Assembly: GCF_004000945.1 (NCBI RefSeq)
Contig: NZ_BIMF01000002.1
Coordinates: 496,001 to 560,000, forward strand
Source: Paenibacillus lautus NBRC 15380
Lineage (GTDB): Bacteria > Bacillota > Bacilli > Paenibacillales > Paenibacillaceae
Reading direction: 5' to 3'
Length of the DNA: 64,000 bases
In this document: in pieces, positions 1 through 8,654 of the stretch
How positions within the stretch are numbered: position 1 is the first letter of the stretch
How the letters are laid out: every line of letters starts with the position of its first letter
Translations under genes and position numbers: made by a program
Notes under the pieces: generated by a model
Database searches by the model: none
What the model was told of the DNA's origin: nothing
What the model saw: only the letters and a program-made list of their open reading frames with translations

Positions 1-246
1 AGTTGCTTCTGCCTCATATCCAGTCTCTTCTTTAATTTCCCTTAAGAAAGACTGCTCTTTAGTTTCTTTTTCTTCGATTCCTCCTCCTGGCAATTTGTAT
101 AGATCTAGTTTTGACATGTACATCATGGCTATATTCAACGCTCCATCAATTAACACACCTCTTGAAGCAAATCGTGACACTGGCTCTATCAATTTAATAG
201 GGCCACCGAGAATCTCATGATCAGTAATTTTTCTAATCAACTGCAT
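1..246 (-). CDS. Nudix hydrolase, N-terminal part (c1, cut by window edge)
   Basis: Eighty-two codons are visible from ATG at 246; the gene continues past the left edge. A Nudix box is present at the visible end: GGGIEE followed by REIKEETGY, matching Gx5Ex7REUxEExGU, so the Mg-binding glutamates are there. Such enzymes hydrolyse nucleoside diphosphates linked to another moiety; the substrate cannot be read from the sequence. A weak AAGGA lies about 12 bases upstream of the ATG. It is the leftmost cassette gene of the array seen here. Confidence 0.85.
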   Translation of the reverse strand, partial: MQLIRKITDHEILGGPIKLIEPVSRFASRGVLIDGALNIAMMYMSKLDLYKLPGGGIEEKETKEQSFLREIKEETGYEAEAT

Positions 247-249
247 TTA

Positions 250-345
250 AGCTTCAATTCCTTTATCGAGTTTTTATCATGGTATGGCTATTGCCGTAAT
301 TACTGAGTTGTTTTTAATATGTTTTGCCTGAATTAGCTGATGCCA
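250..345 (-). repeat. Eroded attC-like site (c2)
   Basis: Only the outer motif survives: AATTAGCTGATGCCATTGCC at 331-350 resembles the GTTANNNGATGCC..TTGCC end of the intact sites. The opposite TAACGTT end is not recognisable. Confidence 0.35.
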
Positions 346-374
346 TTGCCCTCTTGGGAAACTATCAAATTCTT

Positions 375-797
375 CTATTCAAATATCCATCGTTCACCAT
401 ATTCTTTTATTATATTTTTATTTTCAGGTTCTTCCTTAATTGGGTTTCCGTAATAATCAATAGTTTCCCGATCTTGAGCATAAGGGCCATTAATACTTCT
501 AAACCATGCAGTTTGTTGTTTTCCGTTTATAGAATAAAGAATTTTATATATTGTATAATCATATCCTCGTTTTTGGTCCAGTTCGTTATCCATTGTGTCA
601 ACAAACGGACTATTTATTAATTTAACTTTAGTTATCTGTTCAACTTGTCCTCCCATTGATTCTATTGTCTTCTCAATTTTATTGCGGTGTAATTGTTCCC
701 CCTTATTCCATAGTACATAAAATACAAGAATTCCAACAACTAAAGCTATTACAGCTATTATTCCTCCTGCTTTTGTACCGTGCTTTTTAATAATCAA
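375..797 (-). CDS. Small membrane-anchored hypothetical protein (c2)
   Basis: 140 residues, not recognised. One strong hydrophobic segment lies at about residues 11-31, preceded by Lys-rich residues, so the N-terminus is probably cytoplasmic and the remaining 110 polar residues extracytoplasmic. The start is TTG at 797, chosen because GGAGG sits 9 bases upstream and no better in-frame ATG follows. The region from about residue 80 (YTIYKILYSINGKQQTAWF) looks like a compact beta-rich domain. It is a single-gene cassette between the eroded site at 250-345 and the attC at 843-987. Confidence 0.7.
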   Translation of the reverse strand: MIIKKHGTKAGGIIAVIALVVGILVFYVLWNKGEQLHRNKIEKTIESMGGQVEQITKVKLINSPFVDTMDNELDQKRGYDYTIYKILYSINGKQQTAWFRSINGPYAQDRETIDYYGNPIKEEPENKNIIKEYGERWIFE

Positions 798-842
798 ACT
801 ATGTGATCCTCCGGAATTTTGTTTTATATTGCAATGGTTTCG

Positions 843-987
843 GCTAACGTTTTGTATCTACGAACCTGAGAGCCTTAAAGGAGCGCAGCAACTAGCTCCC
901 AAGGACATAGGCTTACAGGGTTTCCTCGAAATCCCTCTTGCAGATCAAGAGCCGTATAGGAACGCCACGTATATACGTTGTTATCCG
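843..987 (-). repeat. attC-like site (c3)
   Basis: Plus-strand ends GCTAACGTTTTGTATCTACG and GTTGTTATCCGATG. The stop codon of c3 (TAA, 981-983) lies inside the end motif. The inner arm on the right (CACGTATATACG) is diverged. Confidence 0.8.
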
Positions 988-1574
988 ATGCCTGGGCTAT
1001 CCTCGAATCTGCCTTCAAATTCATCTCTTATGATTGAATACAGCTTTACATCTTGCAATTCTTCTTTCGACCATACATATTTTCTTAATATCCCTTCGAA
1101 TTTCATTCCGCTCTTCTCCATGACTCTTGCGGATCCTACATTTTCCGGGTGACATTTCGCTTCTACTCTAACTAATTCAAGATCTTTAAAAGCGTATTCA
1201 ATAATTCGGTTTACTACTTCCGTCATGATACCCTGATTCCAATATTCATTAGACAATACATATCCAAGTTCAGCTCTTAGACATCGATTATCCCATCTCA
1301 CAAAACTGCAACTTCCAATTAATTTCTTGGTTTCTTTATGTTCAATTCCCCATGGACCTACCTTCTCGGTTTCATACCGATTAAGAACAAAATCAATAAA
1401 TCCTTTCGTGTCCTCTTTACTCCTGTGATAGTTCCATGTTGTATACCTCGATACTTGGGGCACGGCACAATATTGATACATATTATCAATGTCTGCATAT
1501 GTAATCGGTCTTAACAAAATTCGATCAGTTTCAAGTATAGGAAAGATTTCAAAATGGTCTTCTATACGCTTCAT
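981..1574 (-). CDS. GNAT acetyltransferase, RimJ/RimL-like (c3)
   Basis: 197 residues, typical of the RimJ/RimL branch of GNAT N-acetyltransferases. The N-terminal ETDRILLRPIT is the usual first strand of that family, and WNQGIMTEVV around residues 112-121 matches the acetyl-CoA pyrophosphate loop (Q/R-x-x-G-x-G/A). ENVGSARVMEKSGMKFEG is the characteristic C-terminal helix and strand. The protein would transfer acetyl from acetyl-CoA to an amino group; the acceptor is unknown, and relatives act on ribosomal proteins or small molecules. ATG at 1574 has GGAGG 8 bases upstream. The stop codon overlaps the cassette's attC. Confidence 0.85.
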   Translation of the reverse strand: MKRIEDHFEIFPILETDRILLRPITYADIDNMYQYCAVPQVSRYTTWNYHRSKEDTKGFIDFVLNRYETEKVGPWGIEHKETKKLIGSCSFVRWDNRCLRAELGYVLSNEYWNQGIMTEVVNRIIEYAFKDLELVRVEAKCHPENVGSARVMEKSGMKFEGILRKYVWSKEELQDVKLYSIIRDEFEGRFEDSPGIG

Positions 1575-1612
1575 GAATTCGCCTCCAAAAATATATCTTT
1601 TGCTCAGGTTTC

Positions 1613-1775
1613 AGATAACGTTTGTGTATCTACAAATCCGAGAAGCTTAAAGGCGCACCCCGCCGGGCCCAACGGACTTAGCCTCGCAGAGTTGTCTGCC
1701 TGCTCATACTTCTTCGAATTGCTACGGACAGAACAAGTGGGCTTGTCCCCCGCAGCGCGAATACTCTGTTATGTG
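1613..1775 (-). repeat. attC-like site (c4)
   Basis: Ends AGATAACGTTTGTGTATCTA and ACTCTGTTATGTGATGTC; central arms GCTTAAAGGCGC and GGACTTAGCCTCGCAG; inner pair GTCTGCC and GGACAG. Confidence 0.85.
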
Positions 1776-1809
1776 ATGTCGCAGTCCTCTTCGATAAACC
1801 TTAAGAAAT

Positions 1810-2376
1810 CTAATCATTCCACATTCTTGTTACTTCTTCTAATTCTAAGTTCTCAAATTGCATTTTATAAATATCTGGTTTCTTTAATTGATTCAAAAAC
1901 TCCAAGCCAAAAGCTGAATCAAAATGATTCATCATCAAAGTCATTACAAGACCATGAGTCCCGATTGCTATTTTCTTCCCTCTGTGCTCTTTTAATATGG
2001 GTTTTAGAACTGAGATTGCTCTTTTCTGACAATCAGCATTAGACTCTCCACCCGGCAAGGTATAATCAGGGTCATTAAAACTCTCTTTGATACTAGACAT
2101 TAACTCTGCATTTTTAATAAGATAAGATGCAAAATGACGTTCTCGAAGATTTTCAAATACTTCAATATCTAACTTTAAGTGCTTGGCCAATCCCTCAACA
2201 CTAAGAATTGCTCGAGTATAAGGACTTGATATAATCTTGTCTATTCCTTCACCCATAAGTAACCTCGTTACTTTTTCAATATCGACCTTTCCTTTTGGGG
2301 TAAGCCCTCTTGTTCTTTCATTTCCTTCATTGTATGGTGATTCTCCATGCCTAACCATATAGATAATTGTCTTCAT
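1810..2376 (-). CDS. Histidine phosphatase family protein (c4)
   Basis: 188 residues with the phosphoglycerate-mutase-like fold signature. The catalytic RHGE is at residues 9-12, a second set of phosphate-pocket residues is in SSPYTRAILS (about 50-59) and RERHF, and the late catalytic His is in GTHGLVM near residue 139. The family removes phosphate from small metabolites or proteins through a phosphohistidine intermediate; the substrate is not predictable here. ATG at 2376 follows AGGAGT at good spacing. A second, clearly different member of the same family is in cassette c16 (14324-14911). Confidence 0.88.
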   Translation of the reverse strand: MKTIIYMVRHGESPYNEGNERTRGLTPKGKVDIEKVTRLLMGEGIDKIISSPYTRAILSVEGLAKHLKLDIEVFENLRERHFASYLIKNAELMSSIKESFNDPDYTLPGGESNADCQKRAISVLKPILKEHRGKKIAIGTHGLVMTLMMNHFDSAFGLEFLNQLKKPDIYKMQFENLELEEVTRMWND

Positions 2377-2423
2377 ACAGGACTCCTTTTGATACTTTCA
2401 TTAAATATCACACTGTGATTTCT

Positions 2424-2580
2424 CATAACGTTCTTGTATCTACGAACTCGAGTGGCTTAAGGCGCTCACGCGCAGGGTCAGACGGACTTTGCCTTGCAGG
2501 GTTGTCTGCTGATTCTCCTTCCTCGAAATTCCTCAGCAGACCAAGTTGCGTAGCGACGCTGCGTAGATACTATGTTAGGA
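2424..2580 (-). repeat. attC-like site (c5)
   Basis: Ends CATAACGTTCTTGTATCTACG and GCGTAGATACTATGTTAGGA. The ATCTACG/CGTAGAT pair replaces the usual ATTCACG/CGTGAAT yet still base-pairs. Confidence 0.88.
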
Positions 2581-2704
2581 TGTTACGGACTTCCTTGTAA
2601 TATTTAAACACTAGGTTTTAATAATCTTTGTATAATATCTTCTAAATTTATCATTTTCCTGCCCTGTTTCTGCCCCTGATTCTTCTTCACTTATCTCTAG
2701 TCCA

Positions 2705-3100
2705 TTAAAAAAAAGCATTGTTCTTAAACCAATCCACTAGCTCAGCCAGTTCTAAAACATCTTCATTTTCATCGTTATCGAAGTATGAAAAAACGGTCAA
2801 AGTAATTGCTGGGACCCCTATATCACCATAATTCACTAATATAAAATCCTTGTTCTTATAAAATCTTTGTAGGTACTGTTCAATCTTACTTTCCACAAAG
2901 AGCAATGAATTTACCACGTCTTTATTACTTATGGTCCCCTTCTTCATTAGACGAGTAAAACCATGTATATATTTGTAATTATTTTGTGCTTCTACCTCAA
3001 TTAATCCTGGATCATTGGAAAATAGAAAATTAGGATTACTTGTGATCTGTTCTATTTCTTTATATACTTTGTTAGAATACATATTTAAAAATTCGAGCAA
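2705..3100 (-). CDS. Hypothetical protein (c5)
   Basis: 131 residues, no family recognised. It is soluble, acidic at the C-terminus (a run around FDNDENEDVLELAELVDW) and probably largely helical. The start is taken as TTG at 3100, with AAGGA about 12 bases upstream; the ATG at codon 7 is an alternative. There are 120 bases between the stop codon and the attC, longer than in most cassettes here, with no other open frame seen in them. Confidence 0.65.
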   Translation of the reverse strand: MLEFLNMYSNKVYKEIEQITSNPNFLFSNDPGLIEVEAQNNYKYIHGFTRLMKKGTISNKDVVNSLLFVESKIEQYLQRFYKNKDFILVNYGDIGVPAITLTVFSYFDNDENEDVLELAELVDWFKNNAFF

Positions 3101-3144
3101 GGTTTGTATCAGTCCTTTATATAATAATGTTTCCCGTAATTTCC

Positions 3145-3287
3145 TCTAACGTTGATGCATTCACGACGTCGAGAGCCTTAGAGTGACTGCTCTTAGGCTC
3201 GCAGATGTGTCCCGGCATCCGCTTCTCCGCTCATCACTTCCGGGAACCAGGGCCGACAGGCCCGATGCCTGAATGCGGTGTTCTCGG
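3145..3287 (-). repeat. attC-like site with damaged right core (c6)
   Basis: Left end TCTAACGTTGATGCATTCACG is normal. The right end reads GAATGCGGTGTTCTCGGATG, so the expected GTTATNNG core is GTTCTCGG. Inner pair GTGTCCCGG and CCGGGAAC. Confidence 0.75.
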
Positions 3288-3401
3288 ATGTTCTTGCCTC
3301 CTCGAGATACTTTCACTCTGCTTTCTTCTTTGGTATTGATTTGATTATGTATTCATCGTCTTTTAGCAACTTTCCAATGAGTTACGCTGGCAAATACTCT
3401 C

Positions 3402-4043
3402 TCAGGTTACATTCAGAATAATGTCCTTTAGTTCAATCAGAGTCTTGATTCGATAACTGGCCTGTGAGAAGTCATGTGTTTTTGTGAAGTCGTTATGGAC
3501 AATAACACAGTCGATACCAGCCTCCACGGCTGAGTTCAACCCTCTGTTTGAATCCTCTACAACTAGGGTCTCTTCTTTGGTAGCTCCGAAGCGCTTTAGC
3601 CCGGTCAAGTATGGTTCAGGGTGCGGCTTGGTGCGCTCGTAGTCTTCGCGAACAAGTACGAATTCCATGAATTGTTTAATCTGGCGCTTTCCATGAATAA
3701 GTTCAAAATCCGCACGTTTTGCAGTCGTCACGATGGCCATGCGGACGTACTTTGACAGTTCTGCTAGAGTTTCAACTACGCCTTCAATCTCTATGGCTTC
3801 TGTTCTTAAATATTCCTGATAATAGATGTTGCGGACCTCACGCTGCTTGCTGATGATCTGTTCATCAATACCTGCCGCCCTAGCTTGGGACCAAGTACCC
3901 AATGATTGGGTCATGTCGCGGAGGTATTGATCTTTATCCAAGGTAAAACCAATGTCAGCCAGAGCGCGTTCTCCTGCTTTGTAATACCAGAATTCAGTAT
4001 CAACCAGAACACCATCATGATCGAAGAGTATGTACTTTTTCAT
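3402..4043 (-). CDS. HAD-superfamily phosphatase, beta-phosphoglucomutase-like (c6)
   Basis: 213 residues from ATG at 4043, chosen because AAAGGAG lies about 9 bases upstream. All four HAD motifs are visible: DHDGVLVDTE (Asp8 nucleophile, Asp10 acid/base), VTTAK (motif II), KPHPEPY (Lys of motif III) and VVEDSNRGLNSA (metal-binding acidic motif IV). A helical cap lies between motifs I and II, as in the beta-PGM/phosphoglycolate phosphatase group. It should dephosphorylate or isomerise a small phosphorylated metabolite. The same frame stays open to an ATG at 4133 with its own GGAGG, adding 30 residues that look unlike a HAD N-terminus. Confidence 0.88.
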   Translation of the reverse strand: MKKYILFDHDGVLVDTEFWYYKAGERALADIGFTLDKDQYLRDMTQSLGTWSQARAAGIDEQIISKQREVRNIYYQEYLRTEAIEIEGVVETLAELSKYVRMAIVTTAKRADFELIHGKRQIKQFMEFVLVREDYERTKPHPEPYLTGLKRFGATKEETLVVEDSNRGLNSAVEAGIDCVIVHNDFTKTHDFSQASYRIKTLIELKDIILNVT

Positions 4044-4314
4044 TGTTTCATTCTCCTTTGTCAACTGCGGCAACCATGGCGGCATTAGCCGCTCGACGGT
4101 CCGCTGTTTCAATTCTGCATTCAATTGGCTCATTGTCCTCCACCTCGTTCTCTCTGATTCTCACTATCGTTCTATTGAGGGGTACGACAACTATTCCGAC
4201 AGAGGGGGTTACCAATAAAATCCTTCTTCGAATTTCTCCATACTTTGCTTTTTAATATGTTTTTATCTCATTCATGAGACCACTTCCTTGTAATATTCTT
4301 CTGCAAGAATTTCC

Positions 4315-4523
4315 AATAACGTTCTTGTATTCACGACGTCGAAAGACTTAAGGACAGAACTGGAGCTGCGAAGCCATCCTTTCTTCCGGTTCATGAAGCG
4401 AGATTAGTCATGCAGATGTGTCCGGCTGATTCTGCTTCCCGGAATACTGAAATCCCTCTTCGCTTTCGCTTCTCCTTCTACCGGACGAGGACGTATGCCG
4501 ATACGTGAAAATATTGTTAGTGG
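4315..4523 (-). repeat. attC-like site, longest in the array (c7)
   Basis: Ends AATAACGTTCTTGTATTCACG and ACGTGAAAATATTGTTAGTGG. An extended central arm includes TTCTTCCGGTTCATGAAG. Inner pair GTCCGG and CCGGAC. Confidence 0.85.
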
Positions 4524-4586
4524 ATGTCAATGCCTTCCTCGATACCTCTAAAGTTCTTTATACATGCTTCGCTTTGTCATCAGATA

Positions 4587-5399
4587 TTATAGTTTTCTTG
4601 CCTTAATCACTAAGGTTACAGGAAGCATCTTAGCTCTCTTGGCCAAATCGCTTTTATCGTCCCGCGATTGCATAATCTCATCATCAGTTTGCTCAATCAA
4701 TTGCTCAATTACAAATCCTGCTTTCGCCAGAGCGTTTACATAGGTTGATAGCTTACGGTCCGCTAATAATAGCTCACCTTCATCAACAGCTACCGGATAC
4801 CAAGCTTCATCGAAATAACTCTTTCTAAAAACAAACCCACCATTATCATCAGTAACACATCTGTGTATAGGATGAGACCAACTGAAAATAAATACACCAT
4901 CTTTTTTAAGATACGTAGCGATACGGCAAAAGGTACCTTCAAGGTCGGTTGTCCAACCGATGGCATAAATCGAATAAACATAGTCAAAATAATCCGCCGG
5001 TATGCCGCATTCTTCTTCCATGGGAGAACAGATGAATTTTGCCGATAGACCGAGTGACTCCAAATGCTGCGTTGCCTTTTCAATTTGTTTTTCCGATATA
5101 TCCACAGCCCATAGTTCAGATGCGTTGCGTTCCCCTTGATATTGCAAGGATTGGCCGTTGCCGCAGCCGATCTCCAGCAGTTTTTTTCCTGAGATATCGC
5201 CAAAGAGCTGGCATTTTTCTTCTGAGATAAACCATCCATAATAAGGAAGTGAAATTGCTCTTAAGAAGTCATTGCCTTTTGTATCCCAATAGATCCTGTT
5301 TGTCTTATGAACAACATTCTTATCCATGTTTTCCGAAATGGTTACGCCAACTTCGCCAGCGCCAATAATGATTGATCTATTTACAGACTTCTTGTCCAT
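4587..5399 (-). CDS. Class I SAM-dependent methyltransferase (c7)
   Basis: 270 residues. The SAM-binding motif I is LLEIGCGNGQSL at about 73-84, followed by an acidic strand end in LWAVDIS (motif II), and YDYVYSIYAIGW-type residues consistent with motif IV. The C-terminus carries the usual beta-rich cap. It should transfer methyl from S-adenosylmethionine to a small molecule. The N-terminal 24 residues before a second ATG look unusual for the family, but GGGGAGG before the first ATG at 5399 supports the long form. Single-gene cassette. Confidence 0.85.
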   Translation of the reverse strand: MDKKSVNRSIIIGAGEVGVTISENMDKNVVHKTNRIYWDTKGNDFLRAISLPYYGWFISEEKCQLFGDISGKKLLEIGCGNGQSLQYQGERNASELWAVDISEKQIEKATQHLESLGLSAKFICSPMEEECGIPADYFDYVYSIYAIGWTTDLEGTFCRIATYLKKDGVFIFSWSHPIHRCVTDDNGGFVFRKSYFDEAWYPVAVDEGELLLADRKLSTYVNALAKAGFVIEQLIEQTDDEIMQSRDDKSDLAKRAKMLPVTLVIKARKL

Positions 5400-5447
5400 G
5401 AAGACACCCTCCCCAGAATAGTTTCTATTTCAGATTTGATTGATATC

Positions 5448-5546
5448 TGATAACGTTCTTGTATTCACGACATCGGCGAATGCTGAGGTGTCCGGTTGCT
5501 GCCGGACCGAGAGCGTATGCCCGATGCGTGAATATATTGTTATCGG
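5448..5546 (-). repeat. attC-like site, short class (c8)
   Basis: About 99 bp. Ends TGATAACGTTCTTGTATTCACG and GCGTGAATATATTGTTATCGG; the middle is a single hairpin, GTCCGG and CCGGAC, with no long central arm. Confidence 0.88.
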
Positions 5547-5603
5547 ATGTCAATTCCTTCTTCGATTCAACTAGCATAAGATTAATGGATATCGCAAAAG
5601 CAG

Positions 5604-6734
5604 CTAAAGGGTGGGGTTATAGATACCATTGAAATTAAATTGGTATTCATTGTCGATACGAATATAACCAAGAATACAGTTCTTTCTATTCCTTCGCAAA
5701 ACACTAGAATAGTTCTCGTTATCTCTATTGCCCTCAGCAACTAGAATTTCATGTTCTTCGCACGAAAGTACAATTCCTATATGATCATGCGGGTTATCAG
5801 ATAACAGCCTTTCATAGACAACGATATCACCGCGTTCGGGTATAAATTCTTCCTGATTCTCATAATGAAAAAATCCAGTCTCGGGTAGTTTCGCCCATTC
5901 CAATATTGCACCAACCCCCGCTAATCGATAACTTCCATTCGGATAACGTATTGGAAGCAAAAATCCAGATGACATGCAACTATGATAAACGAATGCGGCG
6001 CACCAATTATCTTTGAGTACTTTATATATATCAGGGTCGGGCCAATATTTGCAGATTTCCCGATATCGTTTGTCCCCTGGAATCCCCATAATCTTCTTCC
6101 CAGCTAAATCTTCCGAAATGTCAGCCAATAATTGACGTCTGTCTTTAATGTCGCTAGGAGCATCATCAAACATTTCAAATTCTTCCTCTATACAATCAGC
6201 TATGATTGAAAATTCGTCTAGTAAGCTTAAAAGTCTCCTAGTATCCAAATGGGTTACAGCTTGCTCTGTGTTCTGTAAGAACTTATGCAGCACAATGGCA
6301 TCCTTGATTAATTCATCATATGGACCATGAGCTTGTCCCCTCTGATCTTGATAAAATATTGCCCGCAAAATAACAAGTTGCTCTTCCGTAGAGAAAACTC
6401 CTAAATCTCTTATGATTGGCCTAACCGCCTCAGCGCTATTGATTCCAGGGTAATGAATAATCCCAGTTTTGTAGTTGTAAAAGTAATGAAGTAAACCTGC
6501 GATTGTAGCAATTTCCGGTTCAAGTCCTCTTTTCATTGCAATCATTGATGCAATAGATGATACCCCATACAGTCGAACAGAAGCTTCCTGCTTTTTTAGC
6601 GTACTGTCCATACTAAATATCGTTTCATTAATAAGTATACGAATACTTTCTACCCGTGATTGCAAATTCCCCAAGACCATCCCTGCTTTCTTGACTTGGT
6701 AATACGTTACCAAACTACCAGTAATGTCATTCAT
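5604..6734 (-). CDS. HD-like domain fused to a CHAP/NlpC-like peptidase domain (c8)
   Basis: 376 residues in two parts. Residues about 50-200 are helical and resemble an HD phosphohydrolase region (VRLYGVSSIA, then GLLHYFYNYKTG), but the His-Asp doublet reads His-Tyr, so metal-dependent catalysis is doubtful. Residues about 240-360 have the layout of a CHAP-type cysteine amidase: NWCAAFVYHS (candidate Cys), RGDIVVYE, HDHIGIVLS (candidate His) and AEGN (Asn). There is no signal peptide, so a cytoplasmic role is more likely than cell-wall hydrolysis. The ATG at 6734 lacks a clear ribosome binding site, so the exact start is uncertain. Confidence 0.65.
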   Translation of the reverse strand: MNDITGSLVTYYQVKKAGMVLGNLQSRVESIRILINETIFSMDSTLKKQEASVRLYGVSSIASMIAMKRGLEPEIATIAGLLHYFYNYKTGIIHYPGINSAEAVRPIIRDLGVFSTEEQLVILRAIFYQDQRGQAHGPYDELIKDAIVLHKFLQNTEQAVTHLDTRRLLSLLDEFSIIADCIEEEFEMFDDAPSDIKDRRQLLADISEDLAGKKIMGIPGDKRYREICKYWPDPDIYKVLKDNWCAAFVYHSCMSSGFLLPIRYPNGSYRLAGVGAILEWAKLPETGFFHYENQEEFIPERGDIVVYERLLSDNPHDHIGIVLSCEEHEILVAEGNRDNENYSSVLRRNRKNCILGYIRIDNEYQFNFNGIYNPTL

Positions 6735-6764
6735 TTATGATTTGATATAATGTTTATTGATTTC

Positions 6765-6861
6765 CGATAACGTTCCTGTATTCACGACCAAGCGTATGCT
6801 GGGTGTCCGGCGAATGCCGGACCCAGGACGAATGTCCGCAGCGTGAATATTATGTTATGTG
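6765..6861 (-). repeat. attC-like site, short class (c9)
   Basis: Ends CGATAACGTTCCTGTATTCACG and GCGTGAATATTATGTTATGTG. Central GTCCGGCG and GCCGGACC hairpin, and CCAAGCGTATGCTGGG. Nearly identical in design to the site at 17289-17385. Confidence 0.88.
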
Positions 6862-6880
6862 AAGGACTCTCTTCTATGAC

Positions 6881-7623
6881 TCATCCTAAAAAATCGGTTT
6901 TCAATGTCCACTCTAATCTTCTAAGCCACTCGGTTTTTACATTCGTATCCGCGTTCTTGATTCGATTCAAAATACTAATTACTATAGAAAGTGCAAATGC
7001 TTTTACGGCTTCCTCTGTTATTTGTATGGTCGAATGTAAACGTTATGTACTTAAGAAAATCTCAGATAACTCTTTACAAAAATCCGGGTAATGAAAATGA
7101 ATAAACCACAATACCCATGCGATGTCTTGTAGAGGATGACCCCACCCTCCCCATTCCCAATCAATAACAACCATCGAATTGTCAGATACAATCGTATTAT
7201 GAGGACCAAAATCACCATGTTTACAAGCTCTATTAATGGTAATTCCGAGTGAATATTTTTCTGTTTTATTGAGTTTATTTCACTTGATAAGCAAACACCT
7301 AGCAACTTGTAAATTTCTCGAGCCTTATCCATATCGCCTTGATCTAGAAAACGCTGTCCGTTGATTCCACGTATGTAATCCATAATGATGTACGACGATG
7401 TGTCGTCCTCAAAATAATCATGAATTCTTGGGGACACACCTGAATGGTTTAATAGAGTCAATGTGTTCCTTTCACTCTTAGCGTCATTATTGTTTTTATT
7501 GAAAATTTTCGCAATAACCAGAGGGTTTGATCCTTCGAGGAGAATTGTAGAATTGGTATACCCTCCTGTAAGTGCAGTCAATTTTATGTTTGGAAACTTA
7601 CGTAACAGGATGTCGTTAGCCAT
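6881..7623 (-). pseudogene. Aminoglycoside phosphotransferase (APH) family gene with frameshift and nonsense mutation (c9)
   Basis: From ATG at 7623 (AAGG about 10 bases upstream) the frame encodes an APH/choline-kinase N-lobe up to about residue 120. After a run of five A's near 7267 homology jumps one frame, where KHGDFGPHN (Brenner-type catalytic loop), MVVIDWEWGG (metal-binding Asp) and LQDIAWVLWF follow. This second frame then meets TAA at 7043-7045, but family-like helical sequence continues in frame (ITEEAVKAFALSIVISIL) to TGA at 6881. Two lesions therefore interrupt one ancestral gene of about 248 codons. Unless the A-run is a sequencing error, the enzyme is inactive. Confidence 0.8.
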
Positions 7624-7661
7624 CAACTGTGCACCTTCTTTCTCTATTTTTAGAGTCTTTC

Positions 7662-7821
7662 ACTAACGTTTTGTATTCACGAACGCGAGAGCCTTAAGTG
7701 ACGTAGGGAACGGGTCGCCAGACTTAGGCTCGCAGGGTTGTGAGCTGAACTTCCTCCACTGCCTACCTCATCTCGCGAACCAAGGGCGTATGCCCGCAGC
7801 GTAGATACTTCGTTATAAGAT
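7662..7821 (-). repeat. attC-like site (c10)
   Basis: Ends ACTAACGTTTTGTATTCACG and GCGTAGATACTTCGTTATAAG. The left inner arm is of the TTCACG type and the right of the GTAGAT type, so this pair is mismatched, possibly from recombination between two site types. Confidence 0.85.
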
Positions 7822-7849
7822 GTCCCCGCCTTCGGCGCTGATCCCGCCC

Positions 7850-8413
7850 TTACTTCTTAAGTTCTGACAATCTCTTCTCTATGTTCTTTCTTCTTGTCTC
7901 TGGGTTTTTAAAGTGGCTTATTCCATTTATGAATTTTGATCTTTCTGGATACGATAAGTTCTGAAAAAGCTCGTATGCTACTTCATCTTTCTCAAATGCT
8001 TCTTTAAAATCTTGTGGAATTTTTACTATTATTTCTTTGTTCTTATAGATTTCATCAATGTAGAGCTCCATAAAATGCGTAATTTCCCCATTAGGTTCGT
8101 ACTTCAACTCAAAAACACCAAATTCCGGATCATAATAAGTTCCATCGTAGTAAAGCACACTATGTGTATATGTCGGAAAGTTAACGAGTAATACGCAAAG
8201 TGGTGGAAGTTCATCAATCGTATGACGCCAACTCAAGTAATCAATCTTATATTTTTTTAGAGCTTTATAAAAATCTGAAGTCCCTGAACCTTCCTTTCCT
8301 CTCATCACAGCCATTGCTTCCTCAATAGGAATTTGTGCTACCATTGCTAAGCACGCTTCATCGCACGATGAAAAATCTGGCTGGGGAACATAATTAATCT
8401 TAAATTTATTCAT
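7850..8413 (-). CDS. C39-like cysteine-peptidase fold fused to YdeI-type C-terminal domain (c10)
   Basis: 187 residues from ATG at 8413 (GAGGTG 9 bases upstream). The N-terminal 115 residues look like a papain-like, peptidase-C39-type domain: CDEACLAM with Cys17 as candidate nucleophile, THSVLYYDG giving the His, and YYDPEFG giving the Asp. Residues about 130-187 (KIPQDFKEAFEKDE, then FINGISHFKNPETRRKNIEK) match the small helical domain of YdeI/OmpD-associated proteins. There is no signal peptide or membrane segment. The combination suggests an intracellular peptidase-like or transglutaminase-like protein; function unknown. Confidence 0.7.
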   Translation of the reverse strand: MNKFKINYVPQPDFSSCDEACLAMVAQIPIEEAMAVMRGKEGSGTSDFYKALKKYKIDYLSWRHTIDELPPLCVLLVNFPTYTHSVLYYDGTYYDPEFGVFELKYEPNGEITHFMELYIDEIYKNKEIIVKIPQDFKEAFEKDEVAYELFQNLSYPERSKFINGISHFKNPETRRKNIEKRLSELKK

Positions 8414-8463
8414 CTTCCAGCACCTCATGTAATTGTCGTTTTTAATTATTTTGCGTGGATTTC

Positions 8464-8630
8464 TTATAACGTCTTGTATTCACGAATCCGAGATCCTTGA
8501 GGCCCAACGGGGGAGGCCGCGACGCGGTTAGGTTCTCAGGTTTGTCCGCCTGATTCAGCTTCCTCGAAATTCCTCGGGCGAACCAAGGGACGGCGGCAGC
8601 CTACCCGCTGCGTGAATATTGTGTTATGCG
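8464..8630 (-). repeat. attC-like site (c11)
   Basis: Ends TTATAACGTCTTGTATTCACG and GCGTGAATATTGTGTTATGCG. Central arm GGCCGCGACGCGGTTAGG; inner pair GTCCGCC and GGGCGAAC. Confidence 0.87.
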
Positions 8631-8654
8631 AAGTTCCTTGACTTCCTCGAATTG

